Assembly (NCBI GenBank): GCA_024403115.1 | Contig: JAKSSL010000002.1 | Span: forward strand, 17,110 to 81,109 | Length of the DNA: 64,000 bases | Direction of reading: 5' to 3' | Origin: Clostridia bacterium | Lineage (GTDB): Bacteria; Bacillota; Clostridia; Peptostreptococcales; Anaerovoracaceae | Part shown: positions 17,248-26,328 of the stretch, piece by piece | Layout of the letters: each line of letters begins with the position of its first letter | Numbering within the stretch: position 1 is the first letter of the stretch | Notes under the pieces: generated by a model | Database searches by the model: none | What the model was told of the DNA's origin: nothing | Seen by the model: the letters and a program-made list of their open reading frames with translations, nothing else | Program-made: the position numbers and the translations under genes

Positions 17248-20200
17248 TTAAGCCTTTTCTATTGCAATACCTGTCTTGATTCCATTAACGTCATACTTGT
17301 CATCAACTGGCTTTTCTACCAATTCAACAGCAAGAGTTTCGCTCATAATGTAATCCTTTAGGCTGTCAACAGCTGCTTTTACCTTGCCTTCATCATCTTG
17401 TGCAAAATCAAGATAAATCTTAATATTATCCATCATTTCTAGATCATGTTGCTTTCTCAATTGTTGAAGCTTTGAAACGATTTCACGAGCATATCCTTCA
17501 GCTACAAGTTCATCAGTTAAATTAGTATCAAGAATTGTAAACTTGTTGTTTTCCATACCTACTGCGAAGCCTTCTTTTGCAGTAATTCTTACATCCAAGA
17601 AGTCCTTTGTCACAGTAAGCTTTTCGCCTTCAAGCTCAATTTCTACACCATTTTCTGCTTTTGCAAGGAAATCTCCTGCTGAAGCAGCATCAATTGAAGC
17701 CAAATATGCTCCAAAAGCTTTAACCTTGCTTCCCAAAGCCTTACCAACTTCTCTGAAGTTAGGCTTTAATGAGAAGTCCATATATACTGATAGATCATCA
17801 ACGAATTTAACTTCCTTAATATTAAGTTCTTCTTTGATTAGACCTACCAAATATCCGATCTTTTCCTCATATGCGCCATCTACTAAAACAGCTGCCAAAG
17901 GTTGTCTTACCTTGATCTTTTCCTTTTCACGAACACCACGGCCCAAAGTTACCAAATCACGAACTAAGTCCATTCTGCTCTCATTTTCTAAATCGATTAA
18001 TTCTTCTTTAGCTTCAGGCATATATGCTGTATGAACAGTCTTTTCACCTGTAAGCTTAGTGTAGATTTCATCAGCTATAAATGGAGCGATTGGAGCAATC
18101 AATCTAGCAACTCCTACAAGGATTTCATAAGTTGTAGCGTAAACGCTTCTCTTATCCAAATCTAATTCTGGTGCGTAGAATCTACGACGAGCACGTCTGA
18201 TATACCAGTTTGAAAGGTCTTCAACTACAAAATCATTAATTGCATGAACTGTCTTCATGTGATCGTAGCTGTCCATATCGTTCAATACTTCCTTTACAAG
18301 CTTGTTGTACTTTGAAAGTATCCATCTATCTAGCTCAGGTCTTTCCTTGTAGTCAACTTCAAATTCTGCAGGGTTGATGTTGTCGTTGTTTGAATATAGA
18401 ACAAAGAAGTTATATACGTTCTTCAATGTTCCAAAGAACTTACTAACAACGTCTTTTAGACCATCTTCATCAAACTTTGTTGGAGTCCAAGCTGGTGAAA
18501 CTGATAGCAAATACCATCTTGTAGCATCAGCGCCATACTTATCAAGCATTTCAAATGGTGATACTGTATTTCCAACGTGCTTACTCATCTTCTTACCATG
18601 AGCATCTAAGATAAGGTCATTAACCAATACATTCTTGTATGGTGATTTGCCCATAATAAATGTTGAGATAGCCATTAATGAATAGAACCAACCTCTAGTT
18701 TGGTCAATTCCTTCGCAGATAAAGTCTGCTGGGAATAACTTATCAAAGTCATCCTTATGTTCAAATGGATAATGCCATTGTGCGAAAGGCATTGAACCTG
18801 AGTCGAACCAGCAGTCCATAACTTCAGGAATTCTATGCATTTCCTTACCACAGCATGGGCATTTGAAAGTAACATCATCTACATAAGGTCTATGTAATTC
18901 TATATCAATATCAATGTCTTGGATTGCTTTTTCCTTAAGTTCAGCACGGCTACCTACAGATTCTAGGTGACCACATTCACATCTCCAAACTGGAATAGGT
19001 GTACCCCAATATCTTGAACGTGAAATAGCCCAGTCCTTAACCTCTTCAAGCCAGTTTCCAAATCTCTTTTCTCCAACGTAATCAGGATACCAATTTACTG
19101 TGTTGTTATTTGCAACTAATTGGTCCTTAAGCTTAGTCATTTCAATATACCAGCTTGGTTTAGCATAGTATACCAATGGAGTATCACATCTCCAGCAGTG
19201 AGGATAGTTATGTTCTAGCTTTTCCTTAGCATAAATCTTATCTTCAGCTGCTAACCACTTGATGATTTCAACATCAAGACCATCTTCCATTACGAAATGG
19301 CCCTTCCAAGGAGTATCTGTATAGCAACCTGTTTCATCTACAGGATTCATTACTGAAATATTGTACTTTCTTCCGCATTGGTAGTCGTCTTCACCAAAAG
19401 CAGGAGCAGTATGTACTATTCCAGTACCATCTTCTGTAGTTACATAATCCATGCAAGTTACTATAAAAGCATTCTTATTTGCATCTGGTTTAATGAACGG
19501 CATTAATTGTTCATATTCCCAGAATTCCATATCTTTACCCTTTAGAGTTTCAAGAACTTCATATTCATCCTTAATAACTGCATCAAGTCTAGCTTTTCCT
19601 ACATAGAAGATATTTCCTTCTTCGTCACCGCTTAACATTTTGATCTTAACATAGTCGTATTCTGGACCAACTGTTAGTGCAGCATTGGAAGCTAAAGTCC
19701 AAGGAGTTGTTGTCCATGCAAGGAAATATTCATTATCTGTTCCCTTCTTCTTGAACTTTGCAGTTATAGTAGTTACCTTAACCATCTTATAGCCTTGAGC
19801 TACTTCGTGAGAAGCAAGACCTGTTCCACATCTTGGGCAGAAAGGTAAAATCTTGTGACCTTCATAGATTAATCCAGCTTGGAAGAATTGATTAATAATC
19901 CACCAAACTGACTCAATGTAGTCATTGTCCAAAGTGATGTAAGGATTATCCATATCAGCCATGTATGCCATTCTATCTGACATTTCTTTCCACATGTCAG
20001 TATATGTGAATACGCTGGCTTTACACTTTTCATTGAACTCTTTAATTCCGTATTTTTCGATATCTTGTTTGCCGTTAAAGCCTAATTGCTTTTCAACTTC
20101 GATTTCTACAGGAAGTCCATGAGTATCCCAGCCACCCTTACGGTTTACTTGATAACCTCTCATAGTTTTGTAACGGTTAATAGAATCCTTAAGAGTTCTA

Positions 20201-20379
20201 GCCATCATATGGTGAATGCCTGGCTTACCGTTGGCTGTTGGTGGACCTTCGAAGAATACGAAAGGTTCTCCATCTTTTCTTTCTTCAACACAAAGCTTTA
20301 ATAAATCAAGCTTGTTCCATTTTTCAATTTGCTCGTTTTGCACTTGTGCAACGGGCTTGTCTGAAAGTTTTTCAAACAT
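17248..20379 (-). CDS. ileS: Isoleucyl-tRNA synthetase
   Basis: At 1,043 residues this is the longer IleS type (eukaryote-like, often mupirocin-insensitive). The class I signature appears as GPPTANGKPGIHHMMARTLKD and the KMSKS loop as GKKMSKHVGN. The CP1 editing domain (TTTPWTLASNAAL) and zinc-type Cys motifs (CPRCG, CECG, CPCCG) are present. It charges tRNA-Ile with isoleucine in the cytoplasm. The gene is preceded by an Ile-specific T-box leader, so expression should rise when tRNA-Ile is uncharged. Confidence 0.96.
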   Translation of the reverse strand: MFEKLSDKPVAQVQNEQIEKWNKLDLLKLCVEERKDGEPFVFFEGPPTANGKPGIHHMMARTLKDSINRYKTMRGYQVNRKGGWDTHGLPVEIEVEKQLGFNGKQDIEKYGIKEFNEKCKASVFTYTDMWKEMSDRMAYMADMDNPYITLDNDYIESVWWIINQFFQAGLIYEGHKILPFCPRCGTGLASHEVAQGYKMVKVTTITAKFKKKGTDNEYFLAWTTTPWTLASNAALTVGPEYDYVKIKMLSGDEEGNIFYVGKARLDAVIKDEYEVLETLKGKDMEFWEYEQLMPFIKPDANKNAFIVTCMDYVTTEDGTGIVHTAPAFGEDDYQCGRKYNISVMNPVDETGCYTDTPWKGHFVMEDGLDVEIIKWLAAEDKIYAKEKLEHNYPHCWRCDTPLVYYAKPSWYIEMTKLKDQLVANNNTVNWYPDYVGEKRFGNWLEEVKDWAISRSRYWGTPIPVWRCECGHLESVGSRAELKEKAIQDIDIDIELHRPYVDDVTFKCPCCGKEMHRIPEVMDCWFDSGSMPFAQWHYPFEHKDDFDKLFPADFICEGIDQTRGWFYSLMAISTFIMGKSPYKNVLVNDLILDAHGKKMSKHVGNTVSPFEMLDKYGADATRWYLLSVSPAWTPTKFDEDGLKDVVSKFFGTLKNVYNFFVLYSNNDNINPAEFEVDYKERPELDRWILSKYNKLVKEVLNDMDSYDHMKTVHAINDFVVEDLSNWYIRRARRRFYAPELDLDKRSVYATTYEILVGVARLIAPIAPFIADEIYTKLTGEKTVHTAYMPEAKEELIDLENESRMDLVRDLVTLGRGVREKEKIKVRQPLAAVLVDGAYEEKIGYLVGLIKEELNIKEVKFVDDLSVYMDFSLKPNFREVGKALGSKVKAFGAYLASIDAASAGDFLAKAENGVEIELEGEKLTVTKDFLDVRITAKEGFAVGMENNKFTILDTNLTDELVAEGYAREIVSKLQQLRKQHDLEMMDNIKIYLDFAQDDEGKVKAAVDSLKDYIMSETLAVELVEKPVDDKYDVNGIKTGIAIEKA

Positions 20380-20403
20380 TTTCTTTTTCTCCTCTCTCTT
20401 GCC

Positions 20404-20625
20404 AGAGACTAATAAAAAATCCCTAGCCGAATTAAAATTCAGTTAGGGACGATTATAAACCGCGGTACCACCCTAATTGCAGTTCCATCAAACTGCCTCT
20501 TATTGTGTTTGGCTCGGGAGTGATCTTCACCTTCGAACAGGACGGATTTCTCTCAGCTATAAAATCCTCTCTGTAAGCCCTTCTATCTAAGTTACTCTTT
20601 CCTTCATCGCCTTATTAAATTACTC
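20404..20625 (-). ncRNA. T-box riboswitch, isoleucine-specific (ileS leader)
   Basis: The minus strand carries the invariant T-box GGGTGGTACCGCG (near 20461-20474). Upstream lie stem I features: GATGAAGGA near the 5' end, an AGAGAG element, and GCTGAGAGAAATCC. The specifier codon reads ATC at 20522-20524 before ACTCC, matching tRNA-Ile. A terminator follows: TCCCTA...TAGGGA (20420-20450) then a T-run. Uncharged tRNA-Ile should stabilise the antiterminator and allow ileS-rlmN expression. Confidence 0.95.
20412..20450 (-). terminator. Regulated terminator of the ileS T-box
   Basis: A long imperfect stem of TCCCTA(A)CTGAATT and AATTCGG(C)TAGGGA on the minus strand is followed by six Ts. It competes with the T-box antiterminator. 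Confidence 0.88.
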
Positions 20626-20629
20626 TCCT

Positions 20630-20658
20630 ATTATATACTAAATCAAAATGGCTGTCAA
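20630..20658 (-). promoter_or_regulatory. Sigma-A promoter of ileS-rlmN
   Basis: TTGACA (20653-20658), 17-bp spacer, TATAAT (20630-20635) on the minus strand, a consensus match. The -35 contains the TGA stop codon of the upstream secreted-peptidase gene. Confidence 0.9.
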
Positions 20659-22382
20659 TTAGTAATTGTAAAGCTTTTGCTTGCTAAAGTCTTTGTTTTT
20701 GCATAGTCTGTAGCTTTTATAACATAAGTGTATTTTCCTGCTTTTAATTTGGAAATTGTGATGTCGCTGTCTAGTTCAAATAAATCATATTTAAAAGCAT
20801 ATCGACTTGTAATATTTACAGTCTTTCTTATTACTTCTTTGCCATTCTTATCAAGCACTTTAACGGTTACAAATCTTAGCACATTATTAGAAATGACATT
20901 ACCCTTTACAACGAAACCTACGCCCTTTTTAAGCTTTACAGGATAAGGTGTATTGGACAATTTCATTGTGCTATTGCCATATACGACAAACTTCTTGTTG
21001 ATTAAAGTCTTTGTTTGATTCTTGTCCTTAGCAATAATGTAATATGTATATGAACCAACTGGAAGTTTACTAAACTTAATCTTTGAGTTTAGATTTGAAA
21101 GCTTGTATGATGTAGCATTTGGACAAGCATACTTTGAAATTACGTACTTTCCAGTCTTATTATTCTTAATCTTTACCCAAACTTTGGATAGCTTAACGGT
21201 AGACTTTACCAAACCGCACACTCTAAATGAACCGCCAAGTTTTATAGGTTCTGGTGTCTTGTATTGACCTAGAGTGATCTTACTAGCTAATACTTTAAAG
21301 TCTTTGCTTAACAAGGATTTTAGCTTGCTACTGCTTGCAGCCAACTTTGAATCTGTGGCTTCAATTTTATATGTGTAGCTACCGGCTTTTAAACTTGAGA
21401 ACTTGATGTAATTATCAAGGTTTAGTTCGTATACCATTTCTTCTGGTGACAATTCCTTAGACTTCACTTCTTCCTTACTAGCTTTATCAATAATGCTTAC
21501 TTTTATCTTCTTAATATCGTAATTTGAAGTGATTTTTCCACCTACTTTAAAGTTTTTACCTTGAAGTATTTCTGTTGGATATACAGCATTTGATATTTTC
21601 AACTTGCTTGCTTCATCTTGGATGTTTTCACTGCTACCAGGCTCACCGCTATCCGGTTCTTTATCACCGTCAAAAGTTCCTCGAGAAATTGAAACATAAA
21701 TATTGTCTCCATCATAATTTATATCATGAACTCTTATACGAGAAGCATGCTTATCATTAGCGTATTCCTTTATTCCACTATCATAGGTATTGCAATCCAA
21801 AACAGTGACTCCCTTGGATTTAATGGAAAGAACTATTGCTGAATGGCCAGAATAGTTTCCACCTTTAATACGAATAATGTCTCCTCTTTTGGCATAGCTA
21901 TGCATATTAGCATAGTTATAAATCACCTTATGCTTAATGTCTTTTGTATAAACATTTGTATCACAAGTATTCGCATATATATACCATAGAGCAAATTGGG
22001 CAAATCCGTAACAGGAATAGCCGTCACATGATGCCTTACCACCGTAATCTAAGCAATAGTGACGAGGCAGTAAATCTATGCTCTTAATTGGAAGTTTTTT
22101 GTTTATATATGTTTTTCCCTTGTTTTCGAAAATTAGATTTCTAACTGTATCGTTTTTCGCTAATACATTTGAAACCAAACAACGGGAATCAGTATTGCTA
22201 GTGGCCTTTTTCCCATCAGTTGTAAAATATGTATCCTTTAAAGTCTCAAGATCGGCTATTCTGTGATTCATTGTCTCTTGAGTTAAAGCAAAAACTGGCC
22301 CAATGGTAGTTGAAAAAACTACTGTAGCCAGTATAAATACAATAAATATTCGTTTTGATAGCGTTTTTAAGCTTTTAACCAT
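20655..22382 (-). CDS. Secreted NlpC/P60- or CHAP-like cysteine peptidase/amidase with three Ig-like repeats
   Basis: A 575-residue exported protein. Residues 1-32 are a signal peptide. Residues ~105-200 resemble a papain-like cell-wall hydrolase: Cys124 in DGYSCYGFAQFALWYI, His180 in GDIIRIKGG-x4-HSAIVLSI and a polar residue in VLDCN. The fold assignment is inferred from this Cys-His spacing. Residues ~265-575 hold three ~100-residue repeats (YPxxLxxGxxFxVxGxVxSN ... FSKLxxGxYTYxIxAxD), also present in the GH25 lysozyme in this window and so probably a wall-binding or spacer module. The start overlaps the mnmA stop by 8 bp, so it is cotranscribed with iscS-iscU-mnmA. Confidence 0.75.
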   Translation of the reverse strand: MVKSLKTLSKRIFIVFILATVVFSTTIGPVFALTQETMNHRIADLETLKDTYFTTDGKKATSNTDSRCLVSNVLAKNDTVRNLIFENKGKTYINKKLPIKSIDLLPRHYCLDYGGKASCDGYSCYGFAQFALWYIYANTCDTNVYTKDIKHKVIYNYANMHSYAKRGDIIRIKGGNYSGHSAIVLSIKSKGVTVLDCNTYDSGIKEYANDKHASRIRVHDINYDGDNIYVSISRGTFDGDKEPDSGEPGSSENIQDEASKLKISNAVYPTEILQGKNFKVGGKITSNYDIKKIKVSIIDKASKEEVKSKELSPEEMVYELNLDNYIKFSSLKAGSYTYKIEATDSKLAASSSKLKSLLSKDFKVLASKITLGQYKTPEPIKLGGSFRVCGLVKSTVKLSKVWVKIKNNKTGKYVISKYACPNATSYKLSNLNSKIKFSKLPVGSYTYYIIAKDKNQTKTLINKKFVVYGNSTMKLSNTPYPVKLKKGVGFVVKGNVISNNVLRFVTVKVLDKNGKEVIRKTVNITSRYAFKYDLFELDSDITISKLKAGKYTYVIKATDYAKTKTLASKSFTITN

Positions 22383-23424
22383 TTATGAATCCGCCACCTA
22401 TTAAAACATCGTCTTGATATAGTACCAGTGATTGACCTGGTGTTACAGCTCTCTGAGGAGAATCAAATTCTACTGTTATGGAATCATCTTCACTAGAAAT
22501 GATTCGGCAGTTTTCAGGTTTTTGAGCATACCTTAGCTTGGCTTTTAAAGCCTTACCTAAATAATCCTCTCCTTTACCACAGCTGAACACACAGTCTGAA
22601 GCTGAAATGGTACCCTTAAACAAATCCTCGTTGTCTCCCAAAACCACCTCATTTGTGTCAGGCTTAATTTGGCAAACAAAGGCTGGCTTTCCCAAAGATA
22701 TTCCAAGTCCTTTTCTTTGGCCGATAGTATAGTTTGAAATGCCTTTATGCTCTCCCAAAACATTACCGTCTTTGTCCACGAAATTTCCCTTGGCTGTTGT
22801 AAGGCCACGGCTTTCCAAAAACTCAATGTAATTGGAGTCGTCATCTATAAAGCAAATCTCTTGGGAATCCTTCTTCATGGCATTAGACAAATTATTTGCT
22901 TCTGCCAAAGCTCTCACCTTGTTTTTATCGTCCAAATCCCCCAAAGGGAAAATGATTCTTTGGATATATTCCTCAGGCAATCTATACAGCATATATGATT
23001 GATCTTTAGCCATATTTGCACCTTGTCTAATATAACATTTTAAGCTTAAATCATCCTTAAAAATACGGGCATAATGGCCTGTTGCAATGTAATATGCACC
23101 GATTTTATCAGCTGCTTCCATGAGTTGTTTGAATTTAATATTAGGATTGCAAATAATACAAGGGTTAGGTGTTCTAGCTTTTAAATACTCACTGCAAAAA
23201 TTATTAATAATCTTTGCGTCGAATTCAGCGGATACATCTGCAGTAATCAGCTCAATACCCAGCTCATCTGCAGTCTTTTGCGCATCCTCTAATTCTTTGC
23301 CATCGCCTTTTACATCGAAGCAAAAGCCATAAAGCTCATATCCTTGTTCCCTTAAAATTAAAGCAGCAGTGGCGCTATCAACACCACCGCTTAAGCCTAA
23401 TACAACTTTATTCTTATCTAACAT
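22375..23424 (-). CDS. mnmA: tRNA-specific 2-thiouridylase MnmA
   Basis: The 349-residue enzyme makes s2U34 in tRNAs for Lys, Glu and Gln. The PP-loop is LGLSGGVDSATAA near residue 10. The two catalytic cysteines lie in TPNPCIICNP and SQEICFIDDD. C-terminal RAVTPGQSLVLY is typical. Sulfur comes from a cysteine desulfurase, fitting the iscS-iscU genes directly upstream. Spacing to iscU is 1 bp. Confidence 0.96.
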   Translation of the reverse strand: MLDKNKVVLGLSGGVDSATAALILREQGYELYGFCFDVKGDGKELEDAQKTADELGIELITADVSAEFDAKIINNFCSEYLKARTPNPCIICNPNIKFKQLMEAADKIGAYYIATGHYARIFKDDLSLKCYIRQGANMAKDQSYMLYRLPEEYIQRIIFPLGDLDDKNKVRALAEANNLSNAMKKDSQEICFIDDDSNYIEFLESRGLTTAKGNFVDKDGNVLGEHKGISNYTIGQRKGLGISLGKPAFVCQIKPDTNEVVLGDNEDLFKGTISASDCVFSCGKGEDYLGKALKAKLRYAQKPENCRIISSEDDSITVEFDSPQRAVTPGQSLVLYQDDVLIGGGFING

Positions 23425-23425
23425 T

Positions 23426-23881
23426 CTATTCTTCTTCAGGAATTTCCTCTTCTTCGTCAGGATCTTCTTCTTGGAAAGGATCGAATCCTTCTAAACCAAC
23501 ATAATGCTTACCATTCTTGTTAGCATAATCCCAAATAGCTTTCTTGATTGCAACGTCAGCCAAAACTGAACAATGCACCTTTACTGGTGGAAGTCCACCA
23601 AGAGCATCAATAACATCATTATTATTAATCTTCAATGCGTCTTCAATGTTCTTTCCAATAATCATTGAAGTTGCCATGCTTGATGAAGCTATAGCTGAAC
23701 CGCATCCAAAAGTCTTAAACTTTGCGTCAGTAATGACGTCATCTTCAACTTTAATTTGAATTTGCATCATATCTCCGCATACTGGTGAACCGTAAACTCC
23801 TGTTCCATCAGGATTTTCCAATTCTCCAACATTCTTTGGGTTTAGGAAATGGTCCATTACCACATCATTATATAAAGACAT
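23426..23881 (-). CDS. iscU: Fe-S cluster scaffold IscU/NifU-like
   Basis: A 151-residue scaffold on which Fe-S clusters are built. The three conserved cysteines are C35 (GSPVCGDMM), C60 (FKTFGCGSAIASSS) and C104 (LPPVKVHCSVLA). The C-terminus is an unusual acidic tail (EEDPDEEEEIPEEE) of unknown role. It sits 3 bp after iscS. Confidence 0.94.
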   Translation of the reverse strand: MSLYNDVVMDHFLNPKNVGELENPDGTGVYGSPVCGDMMQIQIKVEDDVITDAKFKTFGCGSAIASSSMATSMIIGKNIEDALKINNNDVIDALGGLPPVKVHCSVLADVAIKKAIWDYANKNGKHYVGLEGFDPFQEEDPDEEEEIPEEE

Positions 23882-23884
23882 ATT

Positions 23885-25060
23885 TTACCAACCTTTCTCT
23901 ACATTCACGGAAGAAATTTCGCGAAGTCTTCCAACAATTAATTCTAATTTTTCAACCACATAGTCGATATCTTCTTTTGTTGTAAAATCACCAACTGTAA
24001 GTCTTACAGAACCGTGAATTTTTGTTACAGGAATACCAATTGCACTTAGTACATGTGAAGGCTTTAAAGATTTTGAGGAACAAGCAGAACCTGTAGAAAC
24101 TGAAATTCCGAATTGATCCAATAATAGTAAAATACTTTCACCTTCAATGTATTCAAATGTAATATTAGCATTTCCAGGATGTCTCTTTGAACTATCCTTT
24201 GGTCCGTTATAGTAAGTGTCTGGAATCTTTTCAAGGATTTGTTCAACTAGGTAATCTCTCAAGCTGGAACAATGCTTAACGTGTTCATCGAAATTCTTCT
24301 TTGCTAATTCAGCAGCTGCACCGAATCCAACAATTCCTGGAAGATTTTCTGTACCAGCACGCTTGCCCTTTTCTTGAGCACCACCGAATACAAAGTTTGA
24401 GATCTTTACACCTTTTCTCATGTATAATCCACCTTCACCCTTAGGTCCGTAGATCTTATGAGATGATAGAGATACGAAATCAACTCCCATGTCCTTTACA
24501 TCAATTGGAACATTTCCAAGACCTTGAACTGCATCTGTGTGGAATAAAACGCCATGTTTCTTAGCAACAGCTGCAAGTTCCTTAATAGGTTGAACTGTTC
24601 CGATTTCGTTATTTACTAGCATAACACTAACAAGAATAGTCTTATCAGTTATTGCTTTTTCTAAGTCTTCAGGACTAACAAAACCTTCTTCATTAACTGG
24701 AAGATAAGTTATTTCATAACCATGCTTTTCTAAATGTTCACATGAATGAAGCATAGCGTGATGTTCGATTTGTGTAGTGATTATATGATTTCCCTTGTTT
24801 TTCAAAGCATCAGCTACACCAAATATTACCCAGTTATCTGATTCTGTACCACCTGCTGTGAAATAGATTTCACCAGGATCAGCATTAATTAATGAAGCTA
24901 CTTGTTCCTTAGCTTTATTAACGGCTTCCTTGGATTCCAAGCCGATGGAATATAGGCTTGATGGATTACCGAAATGCTCAGTATAGTACGGAATCATTTG
25001 ATCTAAAACTTCCTTTTTAACGGGAGTTGTTGCAGAATAATCTAAATAGACTTGTTTCAT
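23885..25060 (-). CDS. iscS: Cysteine desulfurase IscS/NifS
   Basis: The 391-residue PLP enzyme takes sulfur from cysteine for Fe-S clusters and thiolated tRNA. The PLP lysine is K202 in SLSSHKIYGPKG; the persulfide cysteine is C327 in STGSACSSK. N-terminal MKQVYLDYSATTPV is typical. It leads the iscS-iscU-mnmA operon, which should supply clusters to the many radical SAM enzymes in this region. No iscR-type regulator gene is adjacent. Confidence 0.96.
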   Translation of the reverse strand: MKQVYLDYSATTPVKKEVLDQMIPYYTEHFGNPSSLYSIGLESKEAVNKAKEQVASLINADPGEIYFTAGGTESDNWVIFGVADALKNKGNHIITTQIEHHAMLHSCEHLEKHGYEITYLPVNEEGFVSPEDLEKAITDKTILVSVMLVNNEIGTVQPIKELAAVAKKHGVLFHTDAVQGLGNVPIDVKDMGVDFVSLSSHKIYGPKGEGGLYMRKGVKISNFVFGGAQEKGKRAGTENLPGIVGFGAAAELAKKNFDEHVKHCSSLRDYLVEQILEKIPDTYYNGPKDSSKRHPGNANITFEYIEGESILLLLDQFGISVSTGSACSSKSLKPSHVLSAIGIPVTKIHGSVRLTVGDFTTKEDIDYVVEKLELIVGRLREISSVNVEKGW

Positions 25061-25097
25061 ATTATTTCTTTTCTTTCTCCTCTCCGAAATATATGCG

Positions 25098-25118
25098 ATA
25101 GCAATAATATTTTGCTAT
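25098..25118 (-). promoter_or_regulatory. Inverted repeat in the iscS leader
   Basis: ATAGCAA and TTGCTAT form a perfect 7-bp inverted repeat with a 7-nt AT centre, 38 bp before iscS and downstream of a TATAAT at 25143-25148. It could be an operator or an RNA hairpin; no match to a known site is claimed. Confidence 0.4.
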
Positions 25119-25172
25119 ATTATGTACTTTTCTAACCTACTTATTATATACCAAAAGCGACAAAAAATACAT

Positions 25173-25200
25173 AAAAAAGACGGAAAAAATCCGCCTTTTT
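25173..25200 (-). terminator. Terminator after the DUF896 gene
   Basis: AAAAAG-A-CGGA and TCCG-C-CTTTTT pair around a short A-rich loop with one mismatch; on the minus strand a T-run follows. It lies directly after the stop codon. Confidence 0.8.
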
Positions 25201-25201
25201 C

Positions 25202-25405
25202 TTAATTTTTCTTGTTCTTATCTAATCTAGGATCATCAGGGTCTACAATCTCAATATTATCCAATTGTGCTCTGAAATTTTTTCTAAATTGCAACAAATA
25301 TTCTTCCCTTAAGTCAGCCCTTTCCTTAATTTCTTCAGGGCTTAAACCTTCGGATTTCGCCTTTGCAGCTAATTCGTTTATTCTGTCAATAAGTTTTTTA
25401 TCCAT
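25202..25405 (-). CDS. DUF896 family protein (YnzC-like)
   Basis: A 67-residue, highly charged cytoplasmic protein. The family signature is clear: LIDRINELAAKAKSEGLSPEE then LREEYLLQFRKNFRAQL. The Bacillus relative YnzC forms a helical hairpin; function is unknown, though some members are SOS-linked. An AAGGAG ribosome binding site precedes the ATG. It follows the Spo0A-like gene by 42 bp and may share its transcript. Confidence 0.9.
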   Translation of the reverse strand: MDKKLIDRINELAAKAKSEGLSPEEIKERADLREEYLLQFRKNFRAQLDNIEIVDPDDPRLDKNKKN

Positions 25406-25447
25406 AAAATTTCTCCTTAAGCAAGAGATATTTTACCTTAAAATACA

Positions 25448-26254
25448 CTATTTTTCAAGAACAAATCTACCTTTGTTGCTCCTTTTAAAGTTCTCGCAGG
25501 CAAAACATATAAAGTCCATATTAGTAGGTCTAGGTCTACGGCCAACTATATAATTCCAAGTGGTAAGCTCTACCTGATCTCTACTGCACATTTGATATGC
25601 ATTATTAATGGCAAAACGCATATTTCTCTCCACCCTTGTCCATGTTGTGTTGTTTAGAATTGCAACGGTTTCATATAGGCCCTTTGTCATCTTGTTAAGA
25701 TAGCTTGAATCACTTATCACAAGGCGTATGGCATCCTTTAAATACCTGTATCCAGATAGACTAGGAGAAATTCCCAGCTGTGCCAAATAGTTTCCTATAG
25801 ATATTTCCATTTCGTTAGTCTTTAAAGCATCCATAAATATGGCATTTTCTATCTTTCTATGGTCAGCATCCATATATGAATCCTTAAAATGGCCAAAACC
25901 TTGTATTCTCCTTATCAAAAGCGAATAGTTTATAGGTTTAAACATATAGTAAGCTGCACCATAGTTAATAGCTTCCGTAATGGAATCCTCTTGCTTAATA
26001 TTGGAAACAATAATTATCTTCGGTAAACTTAAGCCTTTCTCTTGAGATAACTCCTCTAACAAGGATAATCCATCTAAATCTTCTAAGCATAAATCCATTA
26101 CAATTACATCACTTTGTATAGTTTTTATGTAGTTTAGACCCTGCTTCCCAGAGTTTGTAGAAAAAACAAGACGCATATCATTACTTCTGGCGATAATATT
26201 TTTTAAATCCTTTACGCTTTTCTTATCGCTATCAATGATTCCTACTTTTAACAT
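25448..26254 (-). CDS. Spo0A-like response regulator
   Basis: A 268-residue protein with a receiver domain (1-~120) and a Spo0A-type DNA-binding domain (~150-268). Receiver residues: phospho-acceptor D54 in VIVMDLCLEDLDG, Ser in IIIVSN and Lys in MFKPINY. The N-terminal acidic pair is altered: D8-S9-D10 instead of adjacent acids. The effector shows GYRYLKDAIRLV, ITK-like MTKGLYETVA and the recognition helix TRVERNMRFAINNAY, then RPTNMDFI, matching Spo0A motifs. In Bacillus and clostridia Spo0A governs sporulation entry. The divergence suggests a paralogue or a specialised Spo0A. A ribosome binding site AAGGGG precedes the ATG, and two inverted repeats lie upstream. Confidence 0.82.
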   Translation of the reverse strand: MLKVGIIDSDKKSVKDLKNIIARSNDMRLVFSTNSGKQGLNYIKTIQSDVIVMDLCLEDLDGLSLLEELSQEKGLSLPKIIIVSNIKQEDSITEAINYGAAYYMFKPINYSLLIRRIQGFGHFKDSYMDADHRKIENAIFMDALKTNEMEISIGNYLAQLGISPSLSGYRYLKDAIRLVISDSSYLNKMTKGLYETVAILNNTTWTRVERNMRFAINNAYQMCSRDQVELTTWNYIVGRRPRPTNMDFICFACENFKRSNKGRFVLEK

Positions 26255-26279
26255 AATCTCATCCCCTTTCCATTCATTA

Positions 26280-26293
26280 TGTCAATTGTGACA
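26280..26293. promoter_or_regulatory. Inverted repeat in the Spo0A-like gene leader
   Basis: TGTCA-ATTG-TGACA, perfect 5-bp arms, 25 bp before the regulator's ATG. It shares the TGTCA/TGACA half with the upstream 20-bp motif, so both may bind one protein. Confidence 0.5.
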
Positions 26294-26328
26294 TATATAT
26301 TAATATAAATATTTTCAAATGCAATAGG

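Noticed and set aside
17543..18034. 163-codon plus-strand open frame opposite ileS
   Set aside because: Ser/Lys/Pro-rich shadow of the ileS coding strand with no recognisable domain or ribosome binding site.
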